Part shown: positions 42,616 to 50,992 of the stretch, in pieces
Layout of the letters: each line of letters opens with the position of its first letter
Numbering within the stretch: the first letter of the stretch is position 1
Source of the DNA: Pseudomonas brassicacearum
Lineage (GTDB): Bacteria > Pseudomonadota > Gammaproteobacteria > Pseudomonadales > Pseudomonadaceae
Reading direction: 5' to 3'
Assembly (NCBI RefSeq): GCF_003732225.1
Contig: NZ_MOBJ01000015.1
Span: 62,001-126,000 of the forward strand
DNA: 64,000 nucleotides
The notes under the pieces: generated by a model
The model's input: only the letters and a program-made list of their open reading frames with translations
Told to the model about the DNA's origin: nothing
Database searches by the model: none
Position numbers and translations under genes: made by a program

Positions 42616-43995
42616 ATGAGTAGCGGACGTATCGTTCAAATCATCGGCGCCGTTATCGACGTGGAATTTCCACGCGACAGCGTACCGAGCATCTACAACG
42701 CGCTGGAAGTACAAAGCGCGGCCGGAACCACTCTGGAAGTTCAGCAGCAGCTGGGCGACGGCGTGGTTCGTACCATTGCGATGGGCTCCACCGAGGGCTT
42801 GAAGCGTGGTCTGGAAGTCAAGGACTCCGGCGCAGCCATCTCCGTACCGGTCGGTAAAGCGACCCTGGGCCGGATCATGGACGTACTGGGTAACCCGATC
42901 GACGAAGCTGGCCCGATTGACACCGAAGAACGCTGGGGCATTCACCGTCCTGCGCCGTCCTTCGCTGAACAAGCTGGCGGCAACGACCTGCTGGAAACCG
43001 GCATCAAGGTTATCGACCTGGTTTGCCCGTTTGCCAAGGGCGGTAAAGTCGGTCTGTTCGGTGGTGCCGGTGTAGGCAAAACCGTAAACATGATGGAACT
43101 GATCCGTAACATCGCCATCGAGCACAGCGGTTATTCCGTGTTCGCCGGTGTGGGTGAGCGTACTCGTGAGGGTAACGACTTCTACCACGAGATGAAGGAC
43201 TCCAACGTTCTGGACAAAGTGGCACTGGTTTACGGTCAGATGAACGAGCCGCCGGGAAACCGTCTGCGCGTAGCACTGACTGGCCTGACCATGGCCGAGA
43301 AGTTCCGTGACGAAGGTAACGACGTTCTGCTGTTCGTCGACAACATCTATCGTTACACCCTGGCCGGTACTGAAGTATCCGCACTGCTGGGCCGTATGCC
43401 TTCGGCAGTAGGTTACCAGCCGACCCTGGCTGAAGAGATGGGCACTCTGCAAGAGCGCATCACTTCCACCAAAAACGGTTCGATCACTTCGATCCAAGCG
43501 GTATACGTACCTGCGGATGACTTGACTGACCCGTCGCCAGCGACCACCTTCGCCCACTTGGACGCCACCGTCGTTCTGTCCCGTGACATCGCTTCCCTGG
43601 GTATCTACCCAGCAGTAGATCCACTGGACTCGACTTCGCGTCAGCTGGACCCGAACGTGATCGGTCAGGACCACTACGACACCGCTCGCGGCGTTCAGTA
43701 TGTTCTGCAGCGTTACAAAGAACTGAAGGACATCATTGCGATCCTGGGTATGGACGAGCTGTCGGAAACCGACAAGCAGTTGGTATCCCGCGCTCGTAAG
43801 ATCCAGCGCTTCTTGTCGCAGCCGTTCTTCGTGGCTGAAGTCTTCACCGGTGCTTCGGGTAAATACGTTTCCCTGAAGGACACCATTGCTGGCTTCAAAG
43901 GCATCCTCAACGGTGACTACGACCACCTGCCAGAACAAGCGTTCTACATGGTCGGCGGCATCGAAGAAGCGATCGAGAAAGCCAAGAAACTGTAA
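42616..43995 (+). CDS. atpD: ATP synthase F1 subunit beta
   Basis: 459 residues. Catalytic subunit: P-loop GGAGVGKTVNMMELI, catalytic glutamate in GVGERTREGND, Walker B DVLLFVDNIYR, and the DELSEEDK-like DELSETDK catch-loop relative. Confidence 0.99.
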   Translation: MSSGRIVQIIGAVIDVEFPRDSVPSIYNALEVQSAAGTTLEVQQQLGDGVVRTIAMGSTEGLKRGLEVKDSGAAISVPVGKATLGRIMDVLGNPIDEAGPIDTEERWGIHRPAPSFAEQAGGNDLLETGIKVIDLVCPFAKGGKVGLFGGAGVGKTVNMMELIRNIAIEHSGYSVFAGVGERTREGNDFYHEMKDSNVLDKVALVYGQMNEPPGNRLRVALTGLTMAEKFRDEGNDVLLFVDNIYRYTLAGTEVSALLGRMPSAVGYQPTLAEEMGTLQERITSTKNGSITSIQAVYVPADDLTDPSPATTFAHLDATVVLSRDIASLGIYPAVDPLDSTSRQLDPNVIGQDHYDTARGVQYVLQRYKELKDIIAILGMDELSETDKQLVSRARKIQRFLSQPFFVAEVFTGASGKYVSLKDTIAGFKGILNGDYDHLPEQAFYMVGGIEEAIEKAKKL

Positions 43996-44039
43996 TCCCG
44001 GCGCCCGGCAACGGGCGCTAATCAGGTTGAGGCAAGCAG

Positions 44040-44465
44040 ATGGCTATGACAGTCCATTGCGACATCGTCAGCGCGGAAGGAGAAATCTTTTCCGGTCTGG
44101 TCGAGATGGTGATTGCGCACGGCAGCCTGGGTGATCTTGGTATCGCTCTGGGTCACGCACCGCTGATCACTGAACTCAAGCCAGGTCCGATCCGCCTGAT
44201 CAAACAGGGTGGGGAAGCCGAGGTGTTTTACATCTCCGGTGGTTACCTCGAGGTTCAGCCGAACATGGTCAAGGTTCTTGCCGACACCGTGCAACGTGCT
44301 GCCGACCTGGACGAAGCCTCCGCTCAGCAAGCCGTTCAGGCTGCCGAGAAGGCCTTGCATGAAAGAGGCGCCGAGTTCGACTACGGTTCCGCTGCCGCAC
44401 GTCTGGCCGAGGCGACAGCTCAGCTGCGCACCGTCCAGCAGATCCGCAAGAAGTTCGGCGGCTGA
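44040..44465 (+). CDS. atpC: ATP synthase F1 subunit epsilon
   Basis: 141 residues. N-terminal beta-sandwich (MTVHCDIVSAEGEIFSGLVEMVIAHGSLGDLGI ... segment) and C-terminal two-helix domain that can inhibit the enzyme. Last gene of the operon, followed by a terminator. Confidence 0.98.
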   Translation: MAMTVHCDIVSAEGEIFSGLVEMVIAHGSLGDLGIALGHAPLITELKPGPIRLIKQGGEAEVFYISGGYLEVQPNMVKVLADTVQRAADLDEASAQQAVQAAEKALHERGAEFDYGSAAARLAEATAQLRTVQQIRKKFGG

Positions 44466-44494
44466 TAAGCCTCCCGCTTGTTGTGTGATTGATT

Positions 44495-44531
44495 AAAAAG
44501 GGTAGCCTCGGCTACCCTTTTTCTTTTTTTG
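44495..44531 (+). terminator. Terminator of the ATP synthase operon
   Basis: AAAAAGGGTAGCC and GGCTACCCTTTTT with a minimal loop, followed by more Ts. About 30 bp past atpC. Confidence 0.92.
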
Positions 44532-44582
44532 CAATTCATCTCTTGGTCGCAGCCGCTGACCTCCCAGGATTGGTAGCCAGTC

Positions 44583-45950
44583 ATGTCACTTGAAATCGTT
44601 ATTCTTGCTGCCGGTCAAGGCACTCGCATGCGTTCGGCACTGCCGAAGGTTCTTCACCCGGTGGCGGGCAACTCGATGCTTGGCCATGTTATCCACACTG
44701 CCCGCCAACTTGATCCACAGCGCATTCACGTGGTGATTGGCCACGGTGCCGATGCAGTGCGCGAGCGCTTGGCTGCAGACGACTTGAATTTCGTGCTGCA
44801 GGACAAGCAACTCGGCACGGGCCACGCGGTGGCCCAGGCTGTGCCGTTCATTACCGCCGATACCGTGTTGATCCTTTACGGTGACGTGCCGCTGATCGAA
44901 GTCCCGACCCTGCAACGCCTGCTCAAGCTTGTGGCGCCACTGCAGATGGGACTGTTGACCGTCGAGCTCGATGACCCGACGGGTTACGGTCGCATCGTGC
45001 GTAATGCTGACGGTCGGGTGACCGCTATCGTCGAGCACAAAGATGCCAGCGAAGCCGAGCGTACGATTACCGAAGGCAACACCGGCATTCTGGCGGTGCC
45101 GGCCAGTCATCTGGGCGACTGGATGAGCCGGCTCTCCAACAACAATGCCCAAGGCGAGTACTACCTGACCGACGTGATTGCCATGGCCGTCAGCGATGGT
45201 CTGGTAGTGGACACCGAGCAACCTCACGACGCGATGGAAGTGCAGGGCGCCAACGACCGCAAACAGCTCGCAGAGCTGGAGCGTCACTATCAGTTGCGTG
45301 AAGGCCTTCGTCTGATGGCTCAAGGCGTGACGCTGCGCGATCCGGCACGTTTTGATGTACGCGGTGAAGTGACTGTCGGTCGTGATGTGCTGATCGACAT
45401 CAACGTGATCCTTGAAGGCCGTGTGGTCATCGAAGACGACGTGGTCATTGGTCCGAACTGCGTGATCAAGGACAGCACCTTGCGCAAAGGCGTAGTGATC
45501 AAGGCCAACAGCCACATCGAAGGCGCGGTGCTGGGCGAAGGCAGCGATGCCGGTCCGTTTGCACGCTTGCGTCCGGGCACTGTGCTGGAAGCCCGCGCCC
45601 ATGTGGGTAACTTTGTCGAATTGAAGAATGCCCATCTGGGTGAAGGCGCCAAGGCCGGTCACCTGACCTATCTGGGCGATGCCGAAGTCGGCGCGCGGAC
45701 CAACATTGGCGCGGGCACCATCACCTGCAACTATGATGGCGTCAATAAGTGGAAGACGGTCCTGGGTGAAGACGTATTCATTGGCTCCAACAACTCGTTG
45801 GTGGCGCCTGTGGATATCCTGGACGGCGCGACGACTGCGGCGGGTTCGACGATTACCTCGAATGTGGATAAGTCCCAGTTGGCCGTTGGTCGGGCTCGGC
45901 AGAAGAACATCGATGGCTGGAAGCGACCGGTGAAAATCCAGAAGAGCTGA
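44583..45950 (+). CDS. glmU: Bifunctional GlmU (GlcNAc-1-P uridyltransferase / glucosamine-1-P acetyltransferase)
   Basis: 455 residues. The N-terminal uridyltransferase has LAAGQGTRMRSALPKVLHPVAG; the C-terminal half is a left-handed beta-helix of hexapeptide repeats with GPFARLRPGT and TITCNYDGVNKWKT. It makes UDP-GlcNAc for peptidoglycan and LPS. Perfect DnaA 9-mers are in the gene (44689, 45863) and straight after its stop (45952). Confidence 0.99.
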   Translation: MSLEIVILAAGQGTRMRSALPKVLHPVAGNSMLGHVIHTARQLDPQRIHVVIGHGADAVRERLAADDLNFVLQDKQLGTGHAVAQAVPFITADTVLILYGDVPLIEVPTLQRLLKLVAPLQMGLLTVELDDPTGYGRIVRNADGRVTAIVEHKDASEAERTITEGNTGILAVPASHLGDWMSRLSNNNAQGEYYLTDVIAMAVSDGLVVDTEQPHDAMEVQGANDRKQLAELERHYQLREGLRLMAQGVTLRDPARFDVRGEVTVGRDVLIDINVILEGRVVIEDDVVIGPNCVIKDSTLRKGVVIKANSHIEGAVLGEGSDAGPFARLRPGTVLEARAHVGNFVELKNAHLGEGAKAGHLTYLGDAEVGARTNIGAGTITCNYDGVNKWKTVLGEDVFIGSNNSLVAPVDILDGATTAAGSTITSNVDKSQLAVGRARQKNIDGWKRPVKIQKS

Positions 45951-45972
45951 GTTATCCACAGATCGTAAGATC

Positions 45973-46054
45973 AAAAGATCGCAGCCTGCGGCAGCTCCTA
46001 CGGAATAGGTGTACCCGATCCCCGTAGGAGCTGCCGCAGGCTGCGATCTTTTTA
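45973..46054. repeat. Inverted pair of REP elements (GGAGCTG family)
   Basis: Left arm 45973-46001 and right arm 46024-46054 are near-perfect inverted copies with the core GGAGCTGCCGCAGGCTGCGATC. They lie between glmU and the regulator gene. Confidence 0.9.
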
Positions 46055-46092
46055 TAGGTTACCCACAGATATTTTTTTGATGCGCCAGCTTG

Positions 46093-46144
46093 ACGAAGTT
46101 TCGCCGATAGGTTTTGATTGCTTTCGTTATCTTTCGAATCGAAA
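46093..46144. promoter_or_regulatory. Candidate operator with TTTCG/CGAAA half-sites before the DeoR-type gene
   Basis: TTTCG-AAT-CGAAA (46132-46144) is a perfect 13-bp palindrome; another TTTCG lies exactly 10 bp upstream (46122-46126), and CGAA-GT-TTCG (46094-46103) is a third. It ends 10 bp before the start codon, so binding here would block translation start or transcription of the gene itself. Confidence 0.55.
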
Positions 46145-46154
46145 CTTACCAGTC

Positions 46155-46931
46155 ATGTCGAAGCGCAATACACCACAACGTCGCCACAATATTCTTGCCT
46201 TGCTCAATGAACAGGGCGAAGTCAGTGTGGATGAATTGGCCAAGCGTTTTGAAACCTCGGAAGTTACAATTCGCAAAGACCTGGCGGCGCTTGAAAGCAA
46301 TGGCTTGTTGCTACGCCGTTACGGCGGCGCGATCACCATGCCGCAAGAGCTGGTCAGTGACCCGAGCCAATCCGTCTCCCAGTACAAGCAAGCCATCGCC
46401 AGAACCGCGGTGACGCGGATTCGTGAACATGCGCGGATTATCATCGACAGCGGTAGCACCACCGCCGCAATGATTCCGCAACTTGGCCAACAGCCGGGTC
46501 TGGTCGTCATGACCAACTCCCTGCACGTCGCCAATGCGCTGAGCGAACTTGAACATGAGCCCGTGTTGTTGATGACCGGTGGAACCTGGGATCCGCATTC
46601 CGAGTCATTCCAGGGGCAGGTCGCCGAGCAGGTCCTGCGCTCTTATGATTTCGACCAGTTGTTCATCGGTGCCGACGGCATTGATCTGGTGCGCGGTACC
46701 ACAACTTTCAACGAGCTGCTCGGTCTTAGCCGAGTAATGGCCGACGTGGCTCGTGAAGTGATCGTGATGGTCGAATCCGACAAGATCGGCCGCAAGATTC
46801 CAAACCTGGAGCTGCCCTGGAGCAGCGTCCATACCCTTATTACCGATGATCGCCTGCCGCAAGAGGCTCGCGACCAGATTCAGGCCCGCGGCATTAACGT
46901 GATATGCGCGGCAGTCAGCCAGGAGATATAG
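46155..46931 (+). CDS. glmR: DeoR-family transcriptional regulator (GlmR-like)
   Basis: 258 residues from MSKRNTPQRRHNILALLNEQG (46155); the frame is open further upstream but that would run through the operator-like repeats. N-terminal DeoR helix-turn-helix (VSVDELAKRFETSEVTIRKDLAALESNGLL region) and a C-terminal sugar-phosphate sensor domain (IIIDSGSTTAAMI, MTGGTW, FIGADGID). It ends one base before glmS and lies after glmU, so it is expected to sense an amino-sugar phosphate and set GlmS supply. P. aeruginosa PA5550 (glmR) has the same position. Confidence 0.88.
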   Translation: MSKRNTPQRRHNILALLNEQGEVSVDELAKRFETSEVTIRKDLAALESNGLLLRRYGGAITMPQELVSDPSQSVSQYKQAIARTAVTRIREHARIIIDSGSTTAAMIPQLGQQPGLVVMTNSLHVANALSELEHEPVLLMTGGTWDPHSESFQGQVAEQVLRSYDFDQLFIGADGIDLVRGTTTFNELLGLSRVMADVAREVIVMVESDKIGRKIPNLELPWSSVHTLITDDRLPQEARDQIQARGINVICAAVSQEI

Positions 46932-46932
46932 C

Positions 46933-48765
46933 ATGTGTGGAATTGTCGGAGCAGTCGCGGAACGTAACATCACCGCCATTTTGCTCGAAGGTCTCAAGCG
47001 CCTCGAATACCGCGGCTACGACAGCGCCGGTGTGGCGGTTTACACCAACGGCGAAAAACTCGAGCGCATGCGTCGCCCGGGCAAGGTCAGCGAGTTGGAA
47101 CAAGCGCTGGCCGCCGAGCCTCTGACCGGCCGTCTGGGTATTGCCCACACCCGTTGGGCGACTCACGGTGCGCCGTGCGAGCGTAACGCTCACCCGCATT
47201 TCTCCGGCGATCTGGCGGTGGTGCACAACGGCATCATCGAAAACCATGAAGCCCTGCGTGAGCAGCTGAAGGCACTGGGTTACGTCTTCACCTCGGACAC
47301 CGATACTGAAGTCATTGCCCACCTGCTGAACCACAAACTCAAAGAGCTCCCTGACCTGACCGTTGCCCTCAAGGCCACCGTCAAGGAACTGCACGGCGCC
47401 TATGGCCTGGCCGTTATCAGCGCGCAACAACCGGATCGTCTGGTCGCCGCTCGCAGCGGTAGCCCGTTGGTGATCGGCCTGGGTCTGGGCGAGAACTTCC
47501 TCGCGTCCGACCAGTTGGCACTGCGACAGGTTACTGACCGCTTCACGTATCTGGAAGAAGGTGACATCGCCGAAATCCGCCGTGACAGCGTGCAGATCTG
47601 GGATGTCGACGGCAAAGTTGTCGAGCGCGAAGCGGTGCAGTACCGCGATAACACCGAATCCGCCGAGAAGGGCGAGTTCCGTCACTACATGCTCAAGGAA
47701 ATCCACGAGCAACCGTCGGTCGTGCAACGTACCCTGGAAGGTCGCCTTGGCCCGAACCAGGTGTTGGTACAAGCGTTCGGCCCACAAGCTGCCGAACTGT
47801 TCGCCAAGGTCCGCAATGTACAAATCGTCGCCTGTGGCACCAGCTACCATGCCGGTATGGTCGCGCGTTACTGGCTCGAAGAACTGGCCGGGATCCCGTG
47901 CCAGGTCGAAGTTGCCAGCGAATTCCGTTATCGCAAAGTGGTCGTGCAGCCAGATTCGCTGTTCGTGACCATCTCCCAGTCCGGTGAAACGGCTGACACC
48001 CTGGCTGCACTGCGCAATGCCAAAGAGTTGGGTTTTCTCGCCAGCCTGGCGATCTGCAACGTCGGCATCAGCTCACTGGTGCGTGAGTCCGACCTGACCC
48101 TGCTGACCCAGGCCGGTCGCGAAATTGGTGTGGCATCGACCAAAGCCTTTACCACTCAGTTGGTGGGTCTGTTGCTGTTGACCCTGTCTCTGGGTCAGGT
48201 GCGTGGCACCTTGGACAAAGACATGGAAGCCGAGCTGGTGGAAGAGTTGCGTCGCTTGCCGACTCGTCTCGGCGAAGCGCTGGCCATGGACAGCACCGTC
48301 GAAAAAGTCGCTGAGCTGTTCGCCGACAAGCACCACACGCTGTTCCTTGGCCGTGGCGCGCAATATCCGGTGGCGATGGAAGGCTCGCTCAAGCTCAAGG
48401 AAATCTCTTACATCCACGCTGAAGCCTACCCGGCCGGCGAGCTCAAGCACGGCCCGTTGGCACTGGTCGACGACGACATGCCGGTGGTGACGGTGGCACC
48501 GAACAACGAGCTGTTGGAGAAGTTGAAATCCAACCTGCAGGAAGTTCGTGCCCGTGGCGGCCAGCTGATTGTGTTTGCGGATGAGAAAGCCGGCATGAGC
48601 AATGGCGAAGGCACGCATGTGATCAACATGCCGCACATCCACGACATCCTCTCGCCAATCCTCTACACCATTCCGCTGCAACTGCTCTCGTACTACGTCG
48701 CCGTGCTCAAAGGCACTGACGTTGACCAGCCGCGTAACCTGGCGAAGTCGGTGACGGTGGAATAA
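46933..48765 (+). CDS. glmS: Glutamine-fructose-6-phosphate aminotransferase GlmS
   Basis: 610 residues. N-terminal Ntn glutaminase with the catalytic Cys2 (MCGIVGAVAERN) and GLKRLEYRGYDSAGVA; two SIS sugar isomerase domains (ACGTSYHAGMVARYW, TISQSGETADTLAAL; GRGAQYPVAMEGSLKLKEISY); C-terminal PRNLAKSVTVE. It makes glucosamine-6-phosphate, the entry to UDP-GlcNAc. The conserved last codons are the TnsD recognition region of Tn7. Confidence 0.99.
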   Translation: MCGIVGAVAERNITAILLEGLKRLEYRGYDSAGVAVYTNGEKLERMRRPGKVSELEQALAAEPLTGRLGIAHTRWATHGAPCERNAHPHFSGDLAVVHNGIIENHEALREQLKALGYVFTSDTDTEVIAHLLNHKLKELPDLTVALKATVKELHGAYGLAVISAQQPDRLVAARSGSPLVIGLGLGENFLASDQLALRQVTDRFTYLEEGDIAEIRRDSVQIWDVDGKVVEREAVQYRDNTESAEKGEFRHYMLKEIHEQPSVVQRTLEGRLGPNQVLVQAFGPQAAELFAKVRNVQIVACGTSYHAGMVARYWLEELAGIPCQVEVASEFRYRKVVVQPDSLFVTISQSGETADTLAALRNAKELGFLASLAICNVGISSLVRESDLTLLTQAGREIGVASTKAFTTQLVGLLLLTLSLGQVRGTLDKDMEAELVEELRRLPTRLGEALAMDSTVEKVAELFADKHHTLFLGRGAQYPVAMEGSLKLKEISYIHAEAYPAGELKHGPLALVDDDMPVVTVAPNNELLEKLKSNLQEVRARGGQLIVFADEKAGMSNGEGTHVINMPHIHDILSPILYTIPLQLLSYYVAVLKGTDVDQPRNLAKSVTVE

Positions 48766-48795
48766 ACGCTGCAGCTGGTCGCGTGTTTCCAGCGG
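48730..48795. other. Expected attTn7 site at the 3' end of glmS (empty)
   Basis: TnsD binds the last ~30 bp of glmS coding sequence and Tn7 inserts about 25 bp past the stop, here near 48790. No Tn7 end is present, so the site is empty. This is position-based knowledge, not a motif I can prove. Confidence 0.7.
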
Positions 48796-48812
48796 GTGAA
48801 TGAAAGTCCCTC

Positions 48813-48840
48813 GAAGCCCCCATTTTATGGGGGCTTTTTA
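48813..48840 (+). terminator. Terminator of glmS
   Basis: AAGCCCCCAT, loop, ATGGGGGCTT followed by Ts, about 50 bp past the stop. Confidence 0.92.
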
Positions 48841-49235
48841 TTACGGGCTGTTCTGCTCCGACGTTGGCTCACCGGCCGGAGAGTGGGCATTCTCAAATAC
48901 GCAAAAATTGCTTCAGGGTTATGCTCCTGTAACATTTCGAAACGTACAATCCGCACCGGAAAAGCTACACGTTGGTGTCGATTTCGATGGCGTGAACCTC
49001 AGGCCGCATCTGCCAGCGAATGACATTTTGTCATTCTTGCCCGAATGTTCATTCCACTCCCGTTCAGGAGACTCCAGCCATATTAGTGTGGCGTCTCTCC
49101 GTCGTTTTATTACCCCGCTAGAGTGTACTTAGCTGTGCTTCAACTGCCTGTTGAGCCGTTCTGTGCGCGGTCGCTCTAGAAACTGCTGATCGGTGGTCAA
49201 CGATCACCTCCAGAACGCTACTGGAATCACTGAAC
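48841..49235. other. Regulatory region upstream of the ABC transporter
   Basis: 395 bp without a convincing gene. Two inverted repeats share the half-sites GAATG/CATTC: GAATGACA-TTT-TGTCATTC (49018-49036) and GAATG-TT-CATTC (49043-49054). A third inverted repeat, GATCG-N8-CGATC, lies near 49189. These look like operator sites for a regulator of the transporter. Confidence 0.5.
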
Positions 49236-50978
49236 ATGAATAAGGTATTGCGTCATTACATACCGGCCACGGCACAACGGTTGCTTCCCAACCGCTGGGA
49301 CCTGATCGCCATGCCGTTGGTGATTGGCTTCTTGCTGTTCTTCTCGATTGGTGCACACGAAACCTGGGCTCCAATCTCGACGTTGCAGACGCAGGTCATT
49401 TCGCTGGATCCGGCCGACTTGCCCGAATATGCGATCCGCACGACATTGCGCATGCTCGCGGCCATGGTGGCGGCGCTGATTTTCACGTTGGTCTATGGCA
49501 CGTTGGCGGCCAAGAGCCGGCGGGCAGAGAAGCTGCTGGTGCCGGTGCTGGACATCCTGCAGTCGGTGCCGGTGCTGGGCTATATCTCGTTCACCGTGAC
49601 ATTTTTCCTGCTGCTGTTTCCAGGACGGGTGCTGGGCGCGGAGTGCGCGGCGATCTTCGCCATCTTTACCAGCCAGGCCTGGAACATGACGTTCAGCTTC
49701 TACCAGTCGCTGCGCACGGTGCCTCGAGATCTGGAAGAGGTATCCAGCAATCTGCAGCTTTCCGGCTGGCAAAAGTTCTGGAAGCTCGATGTACCGTTCG
49801 CCATTCCGGGCCTGATCTGGAACATGATGATGAGCATGTCCGGAGGCTGGTTCTTCGTGGTCGCCTCTGAAGCGATCACCGTGGGTGACAAAACCATCAC
49901 TTTGCCAGGCGTTGGTTCCTATCTGGCGACGGCCATCGAACAGCGCGACATGCACGCCGTGGGTTACGTCATTCTGGCGATGATTGTGGTCATCCTGATT
50001 TACGACCAATTCCTGTTCCGGCCGCTGGTGGCCTGGGCAGACAAATTCCGGATGGAGGACACCGCTTCCCAGGCCGGGAGCCCTGAGTCGTGGGTACTGA
50101 ATCTGATCCAGCGCACCCGGGTCGTTCAGCGCCTGTTGCGGCCTTTTCTCCGGGCTATCGTGCGCATCACCAACATGCGCCTGAGCCTGCCACGCTCCAA
50201 AGCGGTGATGGTTCAGGCCAGCCCGACGGTTTCAAGGGCTATCGACTGGATCTGGGCGACTGCGATTGTGGCCATGACTCTTTACGCGCTGTATCACATC
50301 GTCATCTACGTCGGCAGCGAGGTGACGCTTGATGAACTCTGGCATGTGATCGGTCTGGGCGCCATCACCCTGCTGCGGGTGGCCTTGTTGATTCTGGTGG
50401 CCTCGCTCATCTGGGTACCGCTGGGCGTGCTGATCGGCTTGCGTCCGCATCTGGCGGAGAAGATCCAGCCGCTGGCCCAGTTCCTGGCGGCGTTCCCGGC
50501 GAACCTGTTGTTTCCGGTGTTTGTCATTGTGATTCTGCACTACAAGTTGAACCCGGACATTTGGCTGAGCCCGCTGATCGTGCTGGGTACCCAGTGGTAC
50601 ATCCTGTTCAACGTGATCGCTGGCGCCAGCGCCTTTCCCAACGATTTTCGCGAGGCCGCGGCGAATTTCCGCATTCGCGGTTGGCAGTGGTGGCGCAAGG
50701 TAATGCTGCCCGGCATTTTCCCGTATTACGTGACCGGTGCGATTACTGCCTCGGGCGGTGCCTGGAACGCCAGTATCGTTTCCGAATTCGTTTCCTGGGG
50801 GCAGGACAAAGTGGTCGCTCACGGCTTGGGGGCCTATATCGCCCAGACCACCGCGGCTGGCGACTTTCCAAAAATCACCTTGGGCGTGGTAGTGATGTCG
50901 TTCTTTGTCGTGGCGTTCAACCGCGTGTTGTGGCGGCCGATGTACGCCATCGCTGAAAACAAACTCCGTCTGAATTAA
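49236..50978 (+). CDS. ABC transporter permease, two fused permease domains
   Basis: 580 residues containing two binding-protein-dependent transport (BPD) domains in tandem. The first half includes WNMTFSFYQSLRTVPRDLEEVSSNLQLSGWQKFWKLDVPFAIPGLIWN and the second NFRIRGWQWWRKVMLPGIFPYYVTGAITASGGAWNASIVSE, each with its EAA-type loop. This layout belongs to the nitrate/sulfonate/taurine type of permeases. No substrate-binding protein gene is next to it. It is 14 bp upstream of its ATPase gene. Substrate unknown. Confidence 0.9.
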   Translation: MNKVLRHYIPATAQRLLPNRWDLIAMPLVIGFLLFFSIGAHETWAPISTLQTQVISLDPADLPEYAIRTTLRMLAAMVAALIFTLVYGTLAAKSRRAEKLLVPVLDILQSVPVLGYISFTVTFFLLLFPGRVLGAECAAIFAIFTSQAWNMTFSFYQSLRTVPRDLEEVSSNLQLSGWQKFWKLDVPFAIPGLIWNMMMSMSGGWFFVVASEAITVGDKTITLPGVGSYLATAIEQRDMHAVGYVILAMIVVILIYDQFLFRPLVAWADKFRMEDTASQAGSPESWVLNLIQRTRVVQRLLRPFLRAIVRITNMRLSLPRSKAVMVQASPTVSRAIDWIWATAIVAMTLYALYHIVIYVGSEVTLDELWHVIGLGAITLLRVALLILVASLIWVPLGVLIGLRPHLAEKIQPLAQFLAAFPANLLFPVFVIVILHYKLNPDIWLSPLIVLGTQWYILFNVIAGASAFPNDFREAAANFRIRGWQWWRKVMLPGIFPYYVTGAITASGGAWNASIVSEFVSWGQDKVVAHGLGAYIAQTTAAGDFPKITLGVVVMSFFVVAFNRVLWRPMYAIAENKLRLN

Positions 50979-50992
50979 CAGGTGTCGATCTG

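Noticed and set aside
48800..49132. Plus-strand open frame of 110 codons after glmS
   Set aside because: It starts inside the glmS terminator and has no ribosome-binding site or recognisable feature.
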